In this document: positions 23,329-31,005 of the stretch, one piece after another
How the letters are laid out: every line of letters starts with the position of its first letter
Position numbering within the stretch: position 1 is the stretch's first letter
Assembly: GCF_013423485.1 (NCBI RefSeq)
Contig: NZ_JABFFR010000048.1
Location: 1-40,193 of the forward strand
Direction: 5' to 3'
From: Azospirillum oleiclasticum
GTDB lineage: Bacteria > Pseudomonadota > Alphaproteobacteria > Azospirillales > Azospirillaceae
Length of the DNA: 40,193 bases
Position numbers and translations under genes: made by a program
Notes under the pieces: model-generated
What the model saw: the letters and a program-made list of their open reading frames with translations, nothing else
What the model was told of the DNA's origin: nothing
The model's database searches: none

Positions 23329-25275
23329 ATGCCGCAAACGATCCGAGCCCGCCTGCGCCTCATCTTCGGGGTGCTCACGCTCGTCGTCCTGGCCTTCGCC
23401 GGCTTCACCATGCACAGGCTGGAGCAGATCAACGAGACCGGAAGCGAGATCGGGCAGCGTTGGCTGCCGCGGGCGGCGATCGCCGGCTCGCTGAACACGC
23501 TGTCGTCGGACATGCGCGTCGCCGAGATCCGGCATGTGCTGGCCGCCACCGACGACCAGAGGCAGCGGTTCGAAGCCGAGATCATGGCGATGCGGCAAAT
23601 CTACGCCGAGCATGACCGCCAGATCGACCCGCTGATCCATTCGGAGGAAACCCGCGCCGTCTGGGAGCAGGCCCGCCGCCTCTACGCCCAATACATCGAG
23701 GCCGGCGATCGCATCCTGGCCCTGTCGCAGCGCGGCGACCGCACGGCGGCGGTGGCCGAGATCAACAGCAGCGGCCCGGTGTTCCAGACATTCAGCGCCG
23801 CGCTCGACAAGCTGGTCGAACGGACGGTGACCAACAGCGCGTCCGCGGTCGCCCATTCCGAGGCCATCGTCGCCACCGGCCGCACGGTGGCCGCGGTCGC
23901 CATCCCCGTCGTGCTGCTCGTCTGCCTGGGGTCGCTGCTGCTGCTGGAGCGGCAGGTGTCGCGCCCGCTGCGCGCGATCGCCGACCGCATGGCGGTGCTG
24001 CCCGAGGGCCGGCTGGCCGATTTCACCATCCCCGAGCGCGAGCGCCGCGACGAGGTGGGCGAGGTGGCCCGCGCGGTGGCGGTGACGGTGGACAGCGTCC
24101 GCACCCTGTCCGACGACCTGCGCACGCTGGTGGAGGCGATGCAGGCCGGGTCGCTGACCACCCGGCTCGACCCCGGGCGCCATCGCGGCGATTACGCGCA
24201 GCTCGTCGGCGGCCTGAACGCGCTGGTGGCGGGGCTGTCGCAGCCGCTGCACGAGGTGGCCGAGGTCATGCAGCGGGTGGCGGCCGGCGATCTGAAGGGC
24301 CGCATGAGCGGCGCCTACGAGGGCGACCTGCGGGTGCTCAAGGCCAACCTGAACCGCAGCCTGGACGCGCTGGTCGGGCTGCTGGGCGAGATGACCCTGG
24401 TGTCCCAGGCCATGGCCGAGGGCGATCTGACCCAGGCGATCGAGGAGACCTACACCGGAGAGTTCGCCCGGCTGAAGGCGAACATCAACCGCACCGTCGA
24501 GCAGCTGCGCGACAATCTCCACACCGTCGCCGGCAACAGCGCCCAGACGGCGGCCGCCACCACCCAGACCGCCGCCGCCGCCCGCCAGGTGGCCCAGGGT
24601 GCCGCCACCCAGCTCGACACGCTGGTCGGCGTCGCCGGCGCGATCACCGAGACGGCGGCGGCGGTGCAGGAGGTGTCGGCCAACGCCGAGCGCAGCAGCG
24701 CGCTGGCCCGCTCCACGGAGGAGCTGGCGCGCAACGGCCGCGAGGAGCTGCGGCGGCTGGCCGAGTCCATCGACCGCATCGCCGCGGCGCAGAAGCGCGC
24801 CGAGCAGATCGTCACCACCATCGCCCGCATGGCCGACAAGACCCACATGCTGTCGCTGAACGCCGGCATCGAGGCGGCGCGGGCCGGCGATCACGGGCTG
24901 GGCTTCGGGATCGTGGCGCACGAGATCGGCCGTCTGGCCGAGGATGCCGCCGTGGCGGCGCGCGAGGTGGAGCGCATCATCGGCGACACCACGGAGGTCG
25001 TCCAGGGCAGTCTGACCGCGGCGGCCGACGCCCGCGGCGCCATCGGGCGGATGGCGGAGGCCGCCGCCGAAAGCGGTGGGGCGGTGCAGGCCATCGCCGC
25101 CTCGATCGCCGAACAGTCGGCCACCGTGCGCCAGTTGTCGGACCAGTCCGAGCGGCTGAAGACCGTCGGCCAGGACAACGCCGCGGCGGCCGAGCAGATC
25201 ACCGCGTCCATGGAGGAGCTGGCGCGCATCGTCAGCGCCACCGACGCCGTGGTGCGGCGCTTCCGCCTTGTCTGA
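23329..25275 (+). CDS. Methyl-accepting chemotaxis protein with multiple HAMP-type repeats
   Basis: A 648-residue chemoreceptor. TM1 lies at about 11-28, followed by a helical periplasmic sensor of about 155 residues (four-helix-bundle type). TM2 is at about 186-207 and a HAMP at about 208-258. Three further HAMP-like repeats lie near 267-303, 313-348 and 358-393, two of them with the AxGDL motif. The signalling hairpin (about 400-645) has its tip around MLSLNAGIEAARAGDHGLGF (507-526). The tip departs from the usual ALNAAIEAARAGE with Ser, Gly and Asp changes. There is no C-terminal CheR-binding pentapeptide; the protein ends VVRRFRLV. It starts 3 bp after the CheW-like gene and is followed by a channel gene. 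Confidence 0.92.
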   Translation: MPQTIRARLRLIFGVLTLVVLAFAGFTMHRLEQINETGSEIGQRWLPRAAIAGSLNTLSSDMRVAEIRHVLAATDDQRQRFEAEIMAMRQIYAEHDRQIDPLIHSEETRAVWEQARRLYAQYIEAGDRILALSQRGDRTAAVAEINSSGPVFQTFSAALDKLVERTVTNSASAVAHSEAIVATGRTVAAVAIPVVLLVCLGSLLLLERQVSRPLRAIADRMAVLPEGRLADFTIPERERRDEVGEVARAVAVTVDSVRTLSDDLRTLVEAMQAGSLTTRLDPGRHRGDYAQLVGGLNALVAGLSQPLHEVAEVMQRVAAGDLKGRMSGAYEGDLRVLKANLNRSLDALVGLLGEMTLVSQAMAEGDLTQAIEETYTGEFARLKANINRTVEQLRDNLHTVAGNSAQTAAATTQTAAAARQVAQGAATQLDTLVGVAGAITETAAAVQEVSANAERSSALARSTEELARNGREELRRLAESIDRIAAAQKRAEQIVTTIARMADKTHMLSLNAGIEAARAGDHGLGFGIVAHEIGRLAEDAAVAAREVERIIGDTTEVVQGSLTAAADARGAIGRMAEAAAESGGAVQAIAASIAEQSATVRQLSDQSERLKTVGQDNAAAAEQITASMEELARIVSATDAVVRRFRLV

Positions 25276-25294
25276 CGGCGGGGGAACGACGCGG

Positions 25295-26782
25295 ATGATG
25301 GCGACCACCAAGCGGCTGGGCAAGCTCCTGGGGCCGCTGGCCGGCAGCGCGCTGCTCGGCGCCGCCCTCTATTTCGGCGGCGAGACCTACCAGCTCATCG
25401 GCGAGAAGGCGCTGCGGACGTCGGGGCAGATCGTCGGCTACGCGCTCGGCGTCGGTATCATCTACTTCATCGCCACCTTCGTGAAGCGGTTCGTCCATTA
25501 CGTGCTGCTGGAGGGGATCGTCGCCTCCGCGCTGGGCACGCCGGTGCCGCGGCTGCTGATCCAGATATCCTCCATCATCATCTATGTGGCGGCCACCGCG
25601 GCGGTGGCGGGGATCATCTTCAAACAGGATCTGACGGCGCTGTGGGCGGCGTCGGGCGTGGCCGGGCTGGTGTTCGGCATGGCGCTGCGCGAGATGATCC
25701 TGGACGTCTTCTCCGGTCTGGCCATCAACCTCGACCAGCCCATCCGCATCGGCGACCATGTCTCGCTCGACCGCGGGACGGCGCCGCCCCTGCAGGGCAA
25801 GGTGACCGAGATCAGCTGGCGCAGCACCCGTCTGGTCGATTACGACAACAACGTCGTGGTGGTCCCCAACAGCCGCATCGCCGCCGCCACCATCACCAAC
25901 ATGTCGCTGCCCAAGCGGCATTTCGAATTCCTGATGACGCTGGCCGTCGATCCCGACGTGCCCGCCGAGCGGGTGGTGCGCATCCTGGAGGCGGCGGCCA
26001 AGGAGGTCGCCCCGTCCTATGCCCTGCCGGACGCGCCGCCGCCCTACATCCGCGTGCGCGCGATCACCCGCGAGGGGGTCGAGTACGGGGTCTACATCAA
26101 CCCGACCACCGAGACCCGCTTCCGCGCCCGCAGCGTCACCCTTCAGGCGGTGCTGCGCCATCTGGCCGCGGCCGGGATCCGGCCGTCCTGGCCGACGCGG
26201 GTGCTCGTGCAGCCCGGCGACGGCGCCGGTTCCGCGCCCTCGGCGGACACGGTCGCGGCACTGCTCGCCGCCACCGCCCCCTTCGGCGGGCTGGCGGAGG
26301 CCGATTGCCTCGCGCTGGCCGGGCGCGGACAGCCGCGCTTCGTGCAGGCCGGCGAGACGATCGTGCTGGCCGGCGAGATGTCCGACCGGATCACCCTGCT
26401 GGTGGAAGGGCTGCTGGTGGCGAGCCCCGGCCGGGTCCCGGCCGGACAGGCCCCGACGGAAACCCCGCTCGCCCCCGGCGCGCTGGTGGGGGCCGAGCCC
26501 ATGCTGGCCGGCACCGCCCATTCCCGCACCGTGAGCGCCCGCACCCAGGCGCTGGTGGTGGAGCTGGACCAGACGGCGCTGCGCGCCCTGATGGCCGGGC
26601 GCCTGGACGTGGCCACCGGCATCAGCGACCGCCTGGCCGCCGGCATGGCGCGGGTTGGCGGCAGCGGTGACGCGGACCGCCGGGATCTCGCCGCCGACAT
26701 ACTGGGCCACCTCCGCCGCGACTTCGTCGAGACCCGGATCCGACCGATGGACCGGCGTGCGGACACGGCGCCGGCGGGGTGA
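25295..26782 (+). CDS. MscS-type channel with C-terminal cyclic-nucleotide-binding domain
   Basis: A 495-residue membrane channel (start MMATTKRL). Hydrophobic helices lie at about 13-27, 43-62 and 86-108, then the pore helix AGLVFGMALREMILDVFSGL (123-142). The MscS beta domain follows (QPIRIGDHVSL, then VVVVPNSRI at 187-195). The C-terminal 328-435 reads as a cNMP-binding fold, with VQAGETIVLAGE (350-361) and the phosphate-cassette region GALVGAEPML...HSRTVSA, where the Arg411 position is kept. In the usual FGE the Glu is shifted by one residue. This is the architecture of bacterial cyclic-nucleotide-gated channels. It lies 19 bp after the chemoreceptor gene, so the two are probably cotranscribed. 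Confidence 0.88.
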   Translation: MMATTKRLGKLLGPLAGSALLGAALYFGGETYQLIGEKALRTSGQIVGYALGVGIIYFIATFVKRFVHYVLLEGIVASALGTPVPRLLIQISSIIIYVAATAAVAGIIFKQDLTALWAASGVAGLVFGMALREMILDVFSGLAINLDQPIRIGDHVSLDRGTAPPLQGKVTEISWRSTRLVDYDNNVVVVPNSRIAAATITNMSLPKRHFEFLMTLAVDPDVPAERVVRILEAAAKEVAPSYALPDAPPPYIRVRAITREGVEYGVYINPTTETRFRARSVTLQAVLRHLAAAGIRPSWPTRVLVQPGDGAGSAPSADTVAALLAATAPFGGLAEADCLALAGRGQPRFVQAGETIVLAGEMSDRITLLVEGLLVASPGRVPAGQAPTETPLAPGALVGAEPMLAGTAHSRTVSARTQALVVELDQTALRALMAGRLDVATGISDRLAAGMARVGGSGDADRRDLAADILGHLRRDFVETRIRPMDRRADTAPAG

Positions 26783-26995
26783 ACGGGTACCCTCCAGAGG
26801 CGGGGGCATGGAGGATTACACGGTCCTCAAGGCGGCAGTCGGCCAGACCAAACCGATCGCGGGCGACCTGCCCGCCACCGCTCATGGAATCCTGCACCGG
26901 TGGGCGGGGACTGTCGCGGTTTGAAATTCTATCCCTTACGAACCCAAACAGCCGTCTCACCCGCCTCCTGCGGGGGACGTTCCTGCACATTCCTG

Positions 26996-27027
26996 TTGAC
27001 CCGGCCCCAGGGGCAGCCAGCGATAAA
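26996..27027 (+). promoter_or_regulatory. Candidate MerR-type promoter with long spacer
   Basis: TTGACC (26996-27001) and CGATAA or GATAAA (27021-27027) are 19-20 bp apart. The palindrome GCCCC-A-GGGGC (27004-27014) sits in the spacer. A stretched spacer containing a dyad is the hallmark of promoters that MerR proteins untwist. It lies about 30 bp before the MerR-like gene, so autoregulation is plausible. The rest of the 274-bp gap after the channel gene shows nothing recognisable. Confidence 0.45.
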
Positions 27028-27056
27028 GATGGCGGTCAAGCAATGGCGGGTGGCTC

Positions 27057-28091
27057 ATGAACTCTTCCGCAAGATACCTGAACGCATCCGAAGCCGCCGG
27101 CCGGCTCGGAGTCTCAGCCAAAGCCCTGCGTCTCTACGAACGACATGGCTTGATCGCTCCGATCCGCAGCGCGGCCGGATGGCGGGCCTATGGTCCCGAC
27201 GAAATGAGCCGCGCCGGCGAGATCGCGGCCCTGCGCGCCCTTGGCTTCAGCCTTGCCCAGATAGCGCGGGTATTGGATGGCGATCCCTCCGGCCTCGAAC
27301 CGGCTCTGGCGGTGCATCAGGCCATCCTCGAAGACCGGCTGCGTCGGTTGGTCCGGATGATCGAAACGATCGGGAGCCTGCGTGACGACCTCGCTCGGGG
27401 CAAGGCGCTGACAGCCGGGGAATTGGCGCACCTGACGGCACCGGAGTCCGTGCGTACCGTTGCCTTCGACCTGCCTTATCCCTGGGATGGTGAACGGTTC
27501 GAATTGGGTCCAGTAAGGCTCTTGAATTATATCATAGGCCCGTTGGGCAGCGGCAAGACACGGCTGGCACAGCGTTTGGCCGAGATGTTGCCCGACGCGA
27601 TCTTCCTCGGCCTCGACCGATTGGTGGATGGGAGCGCCGTTGCCCACGCTCGCATGGATGCGGACCCGGCTCTCAGGTCGCGGGTCGATCGGACGCTGGC
27701 TTGGCTGGTGGAGGACGGAGCCACCGTATCGGACGCACTCATCGCGCTGATTGCCGGCCTGGAGTCGGATGGTCCGGCCATCGTGGTGGTCGACATGATC
27801 GAACAGGGGCTGGACCAGCCCACGCAAGAGGCGATGATCGCCAATCTTCGGCGTCGCAGCCCCGGCGTCCGGCCGATTTTCATGCTGACACGTTCAAGCG
27901 CAATCCTGGACTTGACGGTCGTTGGCACGGACGAAGCGATTATTCTCTGCCCCGCCAACCATAGCCCGCCGACCTATGTTGCCCCGTATCCCGGTACGCC
28001 CGGCTACGAGGCCGTTGCCACCTGTCTGGCCTCGCCCGAAGTGCGGGCCAGAACGGAAGGCGTCATCGCTTGGCGGCCTCCAGCCGCCTGA
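27057..28091 (+). CDS. MerR-type DNA-binding domain fused to a P-loop ATPase domain
   Basis: A 344-residue fusion. Residues 7-75 form a MerR winged helix (YLNASEAAGRLGVSAKALRLYERHGLI) and about 85-115 a dimerisation helix. Residues 150-300 form an ATP-binding domain with Walker A GPLGSGKT (161-168) and a Walker B-like IVVVDM (242-247). The segment QGLDQPTQEAM after it recalls the ABC-ATPase D-loop, and MLTRSS occupies the H-loop area. No clear LSGGQ signature is seen. Typical MerR proteins end in a small effector domain instead. Third codon positions look less G/C-biased than in neighbouring genes, which suggests acquisition. The regulated genes and ligand are unknown. Confidence 0.8.
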   Translation: MNSSARYLNASEAAGRLGVSAKALRLYERHGLIAPIRSAAGWRAYGPDEMSRAGEIAALRALGFSLAQIARVLDGDPSGLEPALAVHQAILEDRLRRLVRMIETIGSLRDDLARGKALTAGELAHLTAPESVRTVAFDLPYPWDGERFELGPVRLLNYIIGPLGSGKTRLAQRLAEMLPDAIFLGLDRLVDGSAVAHARMDADPALRSRVDRTLAWLVEDGATVSDALIALIAGLESDGPAIVVVDMIEQGLDQPTQEAMIANLRRRSPGVRPIFMLTRSSAILDLTVVGTDEAIILCPANHSPPTYVAPYPGTPGYEAVATCLASPEVRARTEGVIAWRPPAA

Positions 28092-28289
28092 TGGTGCCGC
28101 TCTCCGGCGGAAAGAGAACGCTCGGGCAAGCATGCCGGAACCGGCCCGTCGCGATCCGGCCGACCGGATGCCGATCGCCACCGCGCACGCCCTTTGCCTT
28201 CCCCTGGTGACACGCGCCCCCCGGATCCGCGAGTATGCCGGCGCCGGCCATGTCCGGGTCGTCGTCTGCTGCTCGCTCGCCAAGGTCCC

Positions 28290-28856
28290 ATGCGCCTCCC
28301 CCTTTCCGCCCTGTTCGCCGCGGCCGGGCCGCTGTTCGCCGCGGCACCCGCCCTGGCGCTGACCGCGCTCACCGGCACCGCCTTCGGGGCGGGGCTGACG
28401 GAGCCCACCTATGTGCTGCAGCATCTGCTGGGGCTGATCGCCATCGGGCTGTGGGCGGGGCAGAATGGCGGAGTCGCGGTGTGGCAGGTGCCGGCGGCGG
28501 CGTTGACCGCGCTGGCGGCGGCCGGGCTGGCGGCGCGCTACGGGGTGCGGCTGCCTTATGCGGGTCCGGGGCTGGCCGGATCGCTGCTGGTGATGGGCGG
28601 GCTGGTCGCGCTGGGGTTGCGGGTGCCGGCGGTGGCGGCGGTGCTGGTCGCGGCGCTGGCGGCGGTCTTCCACGGCTACGCGCAGGAGGGGGCGTGGGCC
28701 TTCCTGGGCGGTTTCCTGGCGGGGTCGGGGCTGATGGTGTGCGCCGGGCTGGGGCTGGCGGGGGCGCTGGCGCAGGGGGTGTCGCCGCGCGCGGTGCAGA
28801 TGTGTGGCGGCGGTGTCGCGCTCGCCGGGCTTCTCGATCTGCTCGGGACATTCTGA
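28290..28856 (+). CDS. HupE/UreJ-family membrane protein
   Basis: A 188-residue protein with an N-terminal signal-like segment (LPLSALFAAAGPLFAAAPALA) and about six hydrophobic helices. The segment VLQHLLGLIAIGLWAGQNGG near residues 40-60 fits the HupE/UreJ pattern (G/D-HLL-x-x-x-x-x-G-L-W-A-x-Q-x-G). Family members are putative nickel or cobalt permeases linked to hydrogenase or urease. No hydrogenase or urease genes are visible here, so its substrate is not established. The His of the usual first metal motif (HPxxGxDH) is replaced by the LTEPTYVLQH context. The ribosome site is weak and the 198-bp gap before the gene shows nothing else. Confidence 0.75.
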   Translation: MRLPLSALFAAAGPLFAAAPALALTALTGTAFGAGLTEPTYVLQHLLGLIAIGLWAGQNGGVAVWQVPAAALTALAAAGLAARYGVRLPYAGPGLAGSLLVMGGLVALGLRVPAVAAVLVAALAAVFHGYAQEGAWAFLGGFLAGSGLMVCAGLGLAGALAQGVSPRAVQMCGGGVALAGLLDLLGTF

Positions 28857-28958
28857 GGGGCGGTGCCTTGAAAATGCCGGTTGCGTGATATTCTGTACGG
28901 CATCTTTCACCCGAGCCCCCGCACCGCGGGGACCAACCACGCGAAGGGTGCCCACGTC

Positions 28959-30167
28959 GTGACGGCCTCGACCGGATTTAGGCGGACTGCGGGTTCTTCA
29001 TTTTCCATAACTCGGCAGGCCCTCACCCGACGACGATTGCTCGGCGCCGCCGGCGGGCTGGCGCTGCTGTCGGGAACCGGCGTCGGCACCGGCTGGGCGC
29101 AGACGCCGGCTCCGGGTGACATCCGTTTCTTCCGGATCGCCACGGGCACCACGGCGGGGACCTATTTCCCCATCGGCGGGCTGATCGCCAACGCCATCTC
29201 CAACCCGCCGGGCTCGCGCCCCTGCGACCGCGGGGGGAGCTGCGGGGTGCCGGGGCTGATCGCGGTGGCGCAGGCCACCATCGGCTCGGTTGAGAACATC
29301 GAGCTGATGCGCGCCGGAACCGTGGAGGCCGGGCTGGCGCAGGCGGACACCGCCTACTGGGCCTACACCGGCAGCGGCCCCTACGCGTCCAAGGGCGCCT
29401 TCACCGGCATCCGCTCCATCGGCACGCTGTACCTGGAGGCGGTGCATCTCGTCGCCCGTGCCGCCGCCCCGATCGAGACGGCGGCCGATCTGAAGGGCAA
29501 GCTGGTGTCGGTCGGCGAGGAGGGGTCCGGCACGCTGGTGGACGCCCGCGTCATCCTGGACGCCTACGGCCTGACCGAAAAGGACATCGAGGCGCGCTAC
29601 CTGAAGCCCGGCACCGCCGGCGACCGGCTGGCGCGCGGCGAGCTCGACGCCTTCTTCATGATCGGTGGCGCCCCGGTCGGCGCAGTGTCCGACGTGGCGA
29701 ACCGCGTGCCGGTGCGGCTCGTCCCCTTCGCCGATCCGGCGGCGGAGCAGCTGCGCGAGCGGCAGCGCTTCTTCAAGGACATCGTCATCCCCGCCGACAC
29801 CTACACCGGCGTGCCGGAAACCCCGACGCTGGGGGTGGGGGCGGAGCTGCTGGTGCGCGCCGACCTCAGCCCCGATCTGGTCTACGGCATCACCCGCGCC
29901 CTGTGGCACGAGAACACCCGCCGGCTGCTGGCGGACGGGCACCCGCGCGGCAAGAGCATCGTGCCGGAGAACGCCGTGTCCGGGAACTCCGTGCCGCTGC
30001 ACCCGGGGGCCGAACGCTACTACCGCGAAACCGGCCTGCTCGGCGCCACCGCGGAGGGGGCGCCCGAAACCCCCGCGACTCCGAAATCGGCACCCACCCC
30101 GGACGCCGCCCCCACCCCCGACGCGAAGCCGGAACCGGTGGAGAAGCGGACGGAGGCGAAGCCGTAG
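28959..30167 (+). CDS. TAXI-family TRAP solute-binding protein (orphan)
   Basis: About 402 residues from GTG at 28959 (GAAGGGTG upstream); a TTG at 28881 would add 26 residues. The N-terminus carries TRRRLLGAAGGLALLSG, a twin-arginine-like export signal ending at GWAQ. The mature part has the TAXI motif FFRIATGTTAGTYFPIGGLIANAI and the later GGAPVGAVSDV of this family, which binds glutamate-like or other small acids. No 4TM/12TM TRAP permease is nearby, so its partner is elsewhere or it acts as a sensor. The last 55 residues are an unusual Pro/Thr/Glu/Lys-rich tail with repeated PTPDA. Confidence 0.85.
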   Translation: MTASTGFRRTAGSSFSITRQALTRRRLLGAAGGLALLSGTGVGTGWAQTPAPGDIRFFRIATGTTAGTYFPIGGLIANAISNPPGSRPCDRGGSCGVPGLIAVAQATIGSVENIELMRAGTVEAGLAQADTAYWAYTGSGPYASKGAFTGIRSIGTLYLEAVHLVARAAAPIETAADLKGKLVSVGEEGSGTLVDARVILDAYGLTEKDIEARYLKPGTAGDRLARGELDAFFMIGGAPVGAVSDVANRVPVRLVPFADPAAEQLRERQRFFKDIVIPADTYTGVPETPTLGVGAELLVRADLSPDLVYGITRALWHENTRRLLADGHPRGKSIVPENAVSGNSVPLHPGAERYYRETGLLGATAEGAPETPATPKSAPTPDAAPTPDAKPEPVEKRTEAKP

Positions 30168-30178
30168 GGCAACGCGCG

Positions 30179-30838
30179 TTACGGCTTCGGCCCGCCGAAA
30201 TCGATGGTCCAGGGCTCGGCGCGGCCGGCGTCGGTCCAGTCCCGCATGGCCGGGAGCGCCAGCACCGCGTCGGCATAGGCGCGCGCGGTGCTGTCCAGCG
30301 CCACGGCGTAGGTGTCGAAGCGGGTGACCACCGGGGCGTACATGGCGTCGGCGATGGAGAAGCGGCCGAACAGGAACGGCCCGCCCTCCCCGAAGCGCGC
30401 CCGGCAGTCGGCCCAGAGGGCGGTGATGCGGGCGATGTCGGTCGCCGTCGCGTCCGTCATCCCCTCCCCCGGCGCCCGGCGCTTCAGGTCCATCGGCATG
30501 CTGGAGCGCAGCGCCTGGAAGCCGGCATGCATCTCCGCCGACACCGCGCGGGCGATGGCGCGGGCCGCGGGGTCCGCCGGCCACAAAGCGGCCTCCGGGG
30601 CGAGTTCGGCAACATACTCGCAGATCGCCAGCGAGTCCCACACGGTGAGGTCGCCGTGCCTCAGCACCGGCACCTTGCCGGCGGGCGAATGCTCCAGGAT
30701 GCGGGCCCTGGTGTCGGGCTGGCGCAGCGGGATCACCAGCTCCGCGAAGGGAAGGCCGGTCTGCTTCAGCGCCAGCCAGGGCCGGAGCGACCAGGACGAA
30801 TAGGCCTTGCTGCCGAGGATGAGGGTGAGGTCGCTCAT
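30179..30838 (-). CDS. Glutathione S-transferase family protein
   Basis: A 219-residue GST fold. The N-terminal thioredoxin-like half (LILGSKAYSSWSLRPWLALK) has Ser residues where the catalytic Ser/Cys is expected. The glutathione-binding GKVPVL and DSLAICEY (about 55-80) follow. The C-terminal helical half includes FSIADAMYAPVV, the N-cap/ADxx motif region. The second of two near in-frame ATGs (30838) is chosen because GGAG lies 8 bp before it. It converges with the TAXI gene (11 bp gap) and diverges from the aminopeptidase gene. The physiological substrate is unknown. Confidence 0.9.
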   Translation of the reverse strand: MSDLTLILGSKAYSSWSLRPWLALKQTGLPFAELVIPLRQPDTRARILEHSPAGKVPVLRHGDLTVWDSLAICEYVAELAPEAALWPADPAARAIARAVSAEMHAGFQALRSSMPMDLKRRAPGEGMTDATATDIARITALWADCRARFGEGGPFLFGRFSIADAMYAPVVTRFDTYAVALDSTARAYADAVLALPAMRDWTDAGRAEPWTIDFGGPKP

Positions 30839-31005
30839 GGCCATGGCTCCGCTTTCGGACGTTTGCGCCGCGGCAGGATGGCCGCCGGCCGGCCGGGACG
30901 CAAGGGCCTGTCACGGAACCCCTTTTCAGCGCGGGCCGCAGGCGCCATGCTGTCGCCCCCTGCCCGCCCGGCTCCCGCCTTTTCCGGATAGAAGGACGTC
31001 CCGCG

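Noticed and set aside
17778..23585. A 1,935-codon open frame on the minus strand across the iron and CheW-like genes
   Set aside because: It is antisense to well-supported genes, has no domain likeness and is rich in Arg, Gly, Pro and His, as expected from the complement of high-GC3 genes.
26779..27060. A small plus-strand frame after the channel gene with a GTG overlapping its stop
   Set aside because: It covers the candidate MerR promoter, has no regular codon pattern and no recognisable motif.
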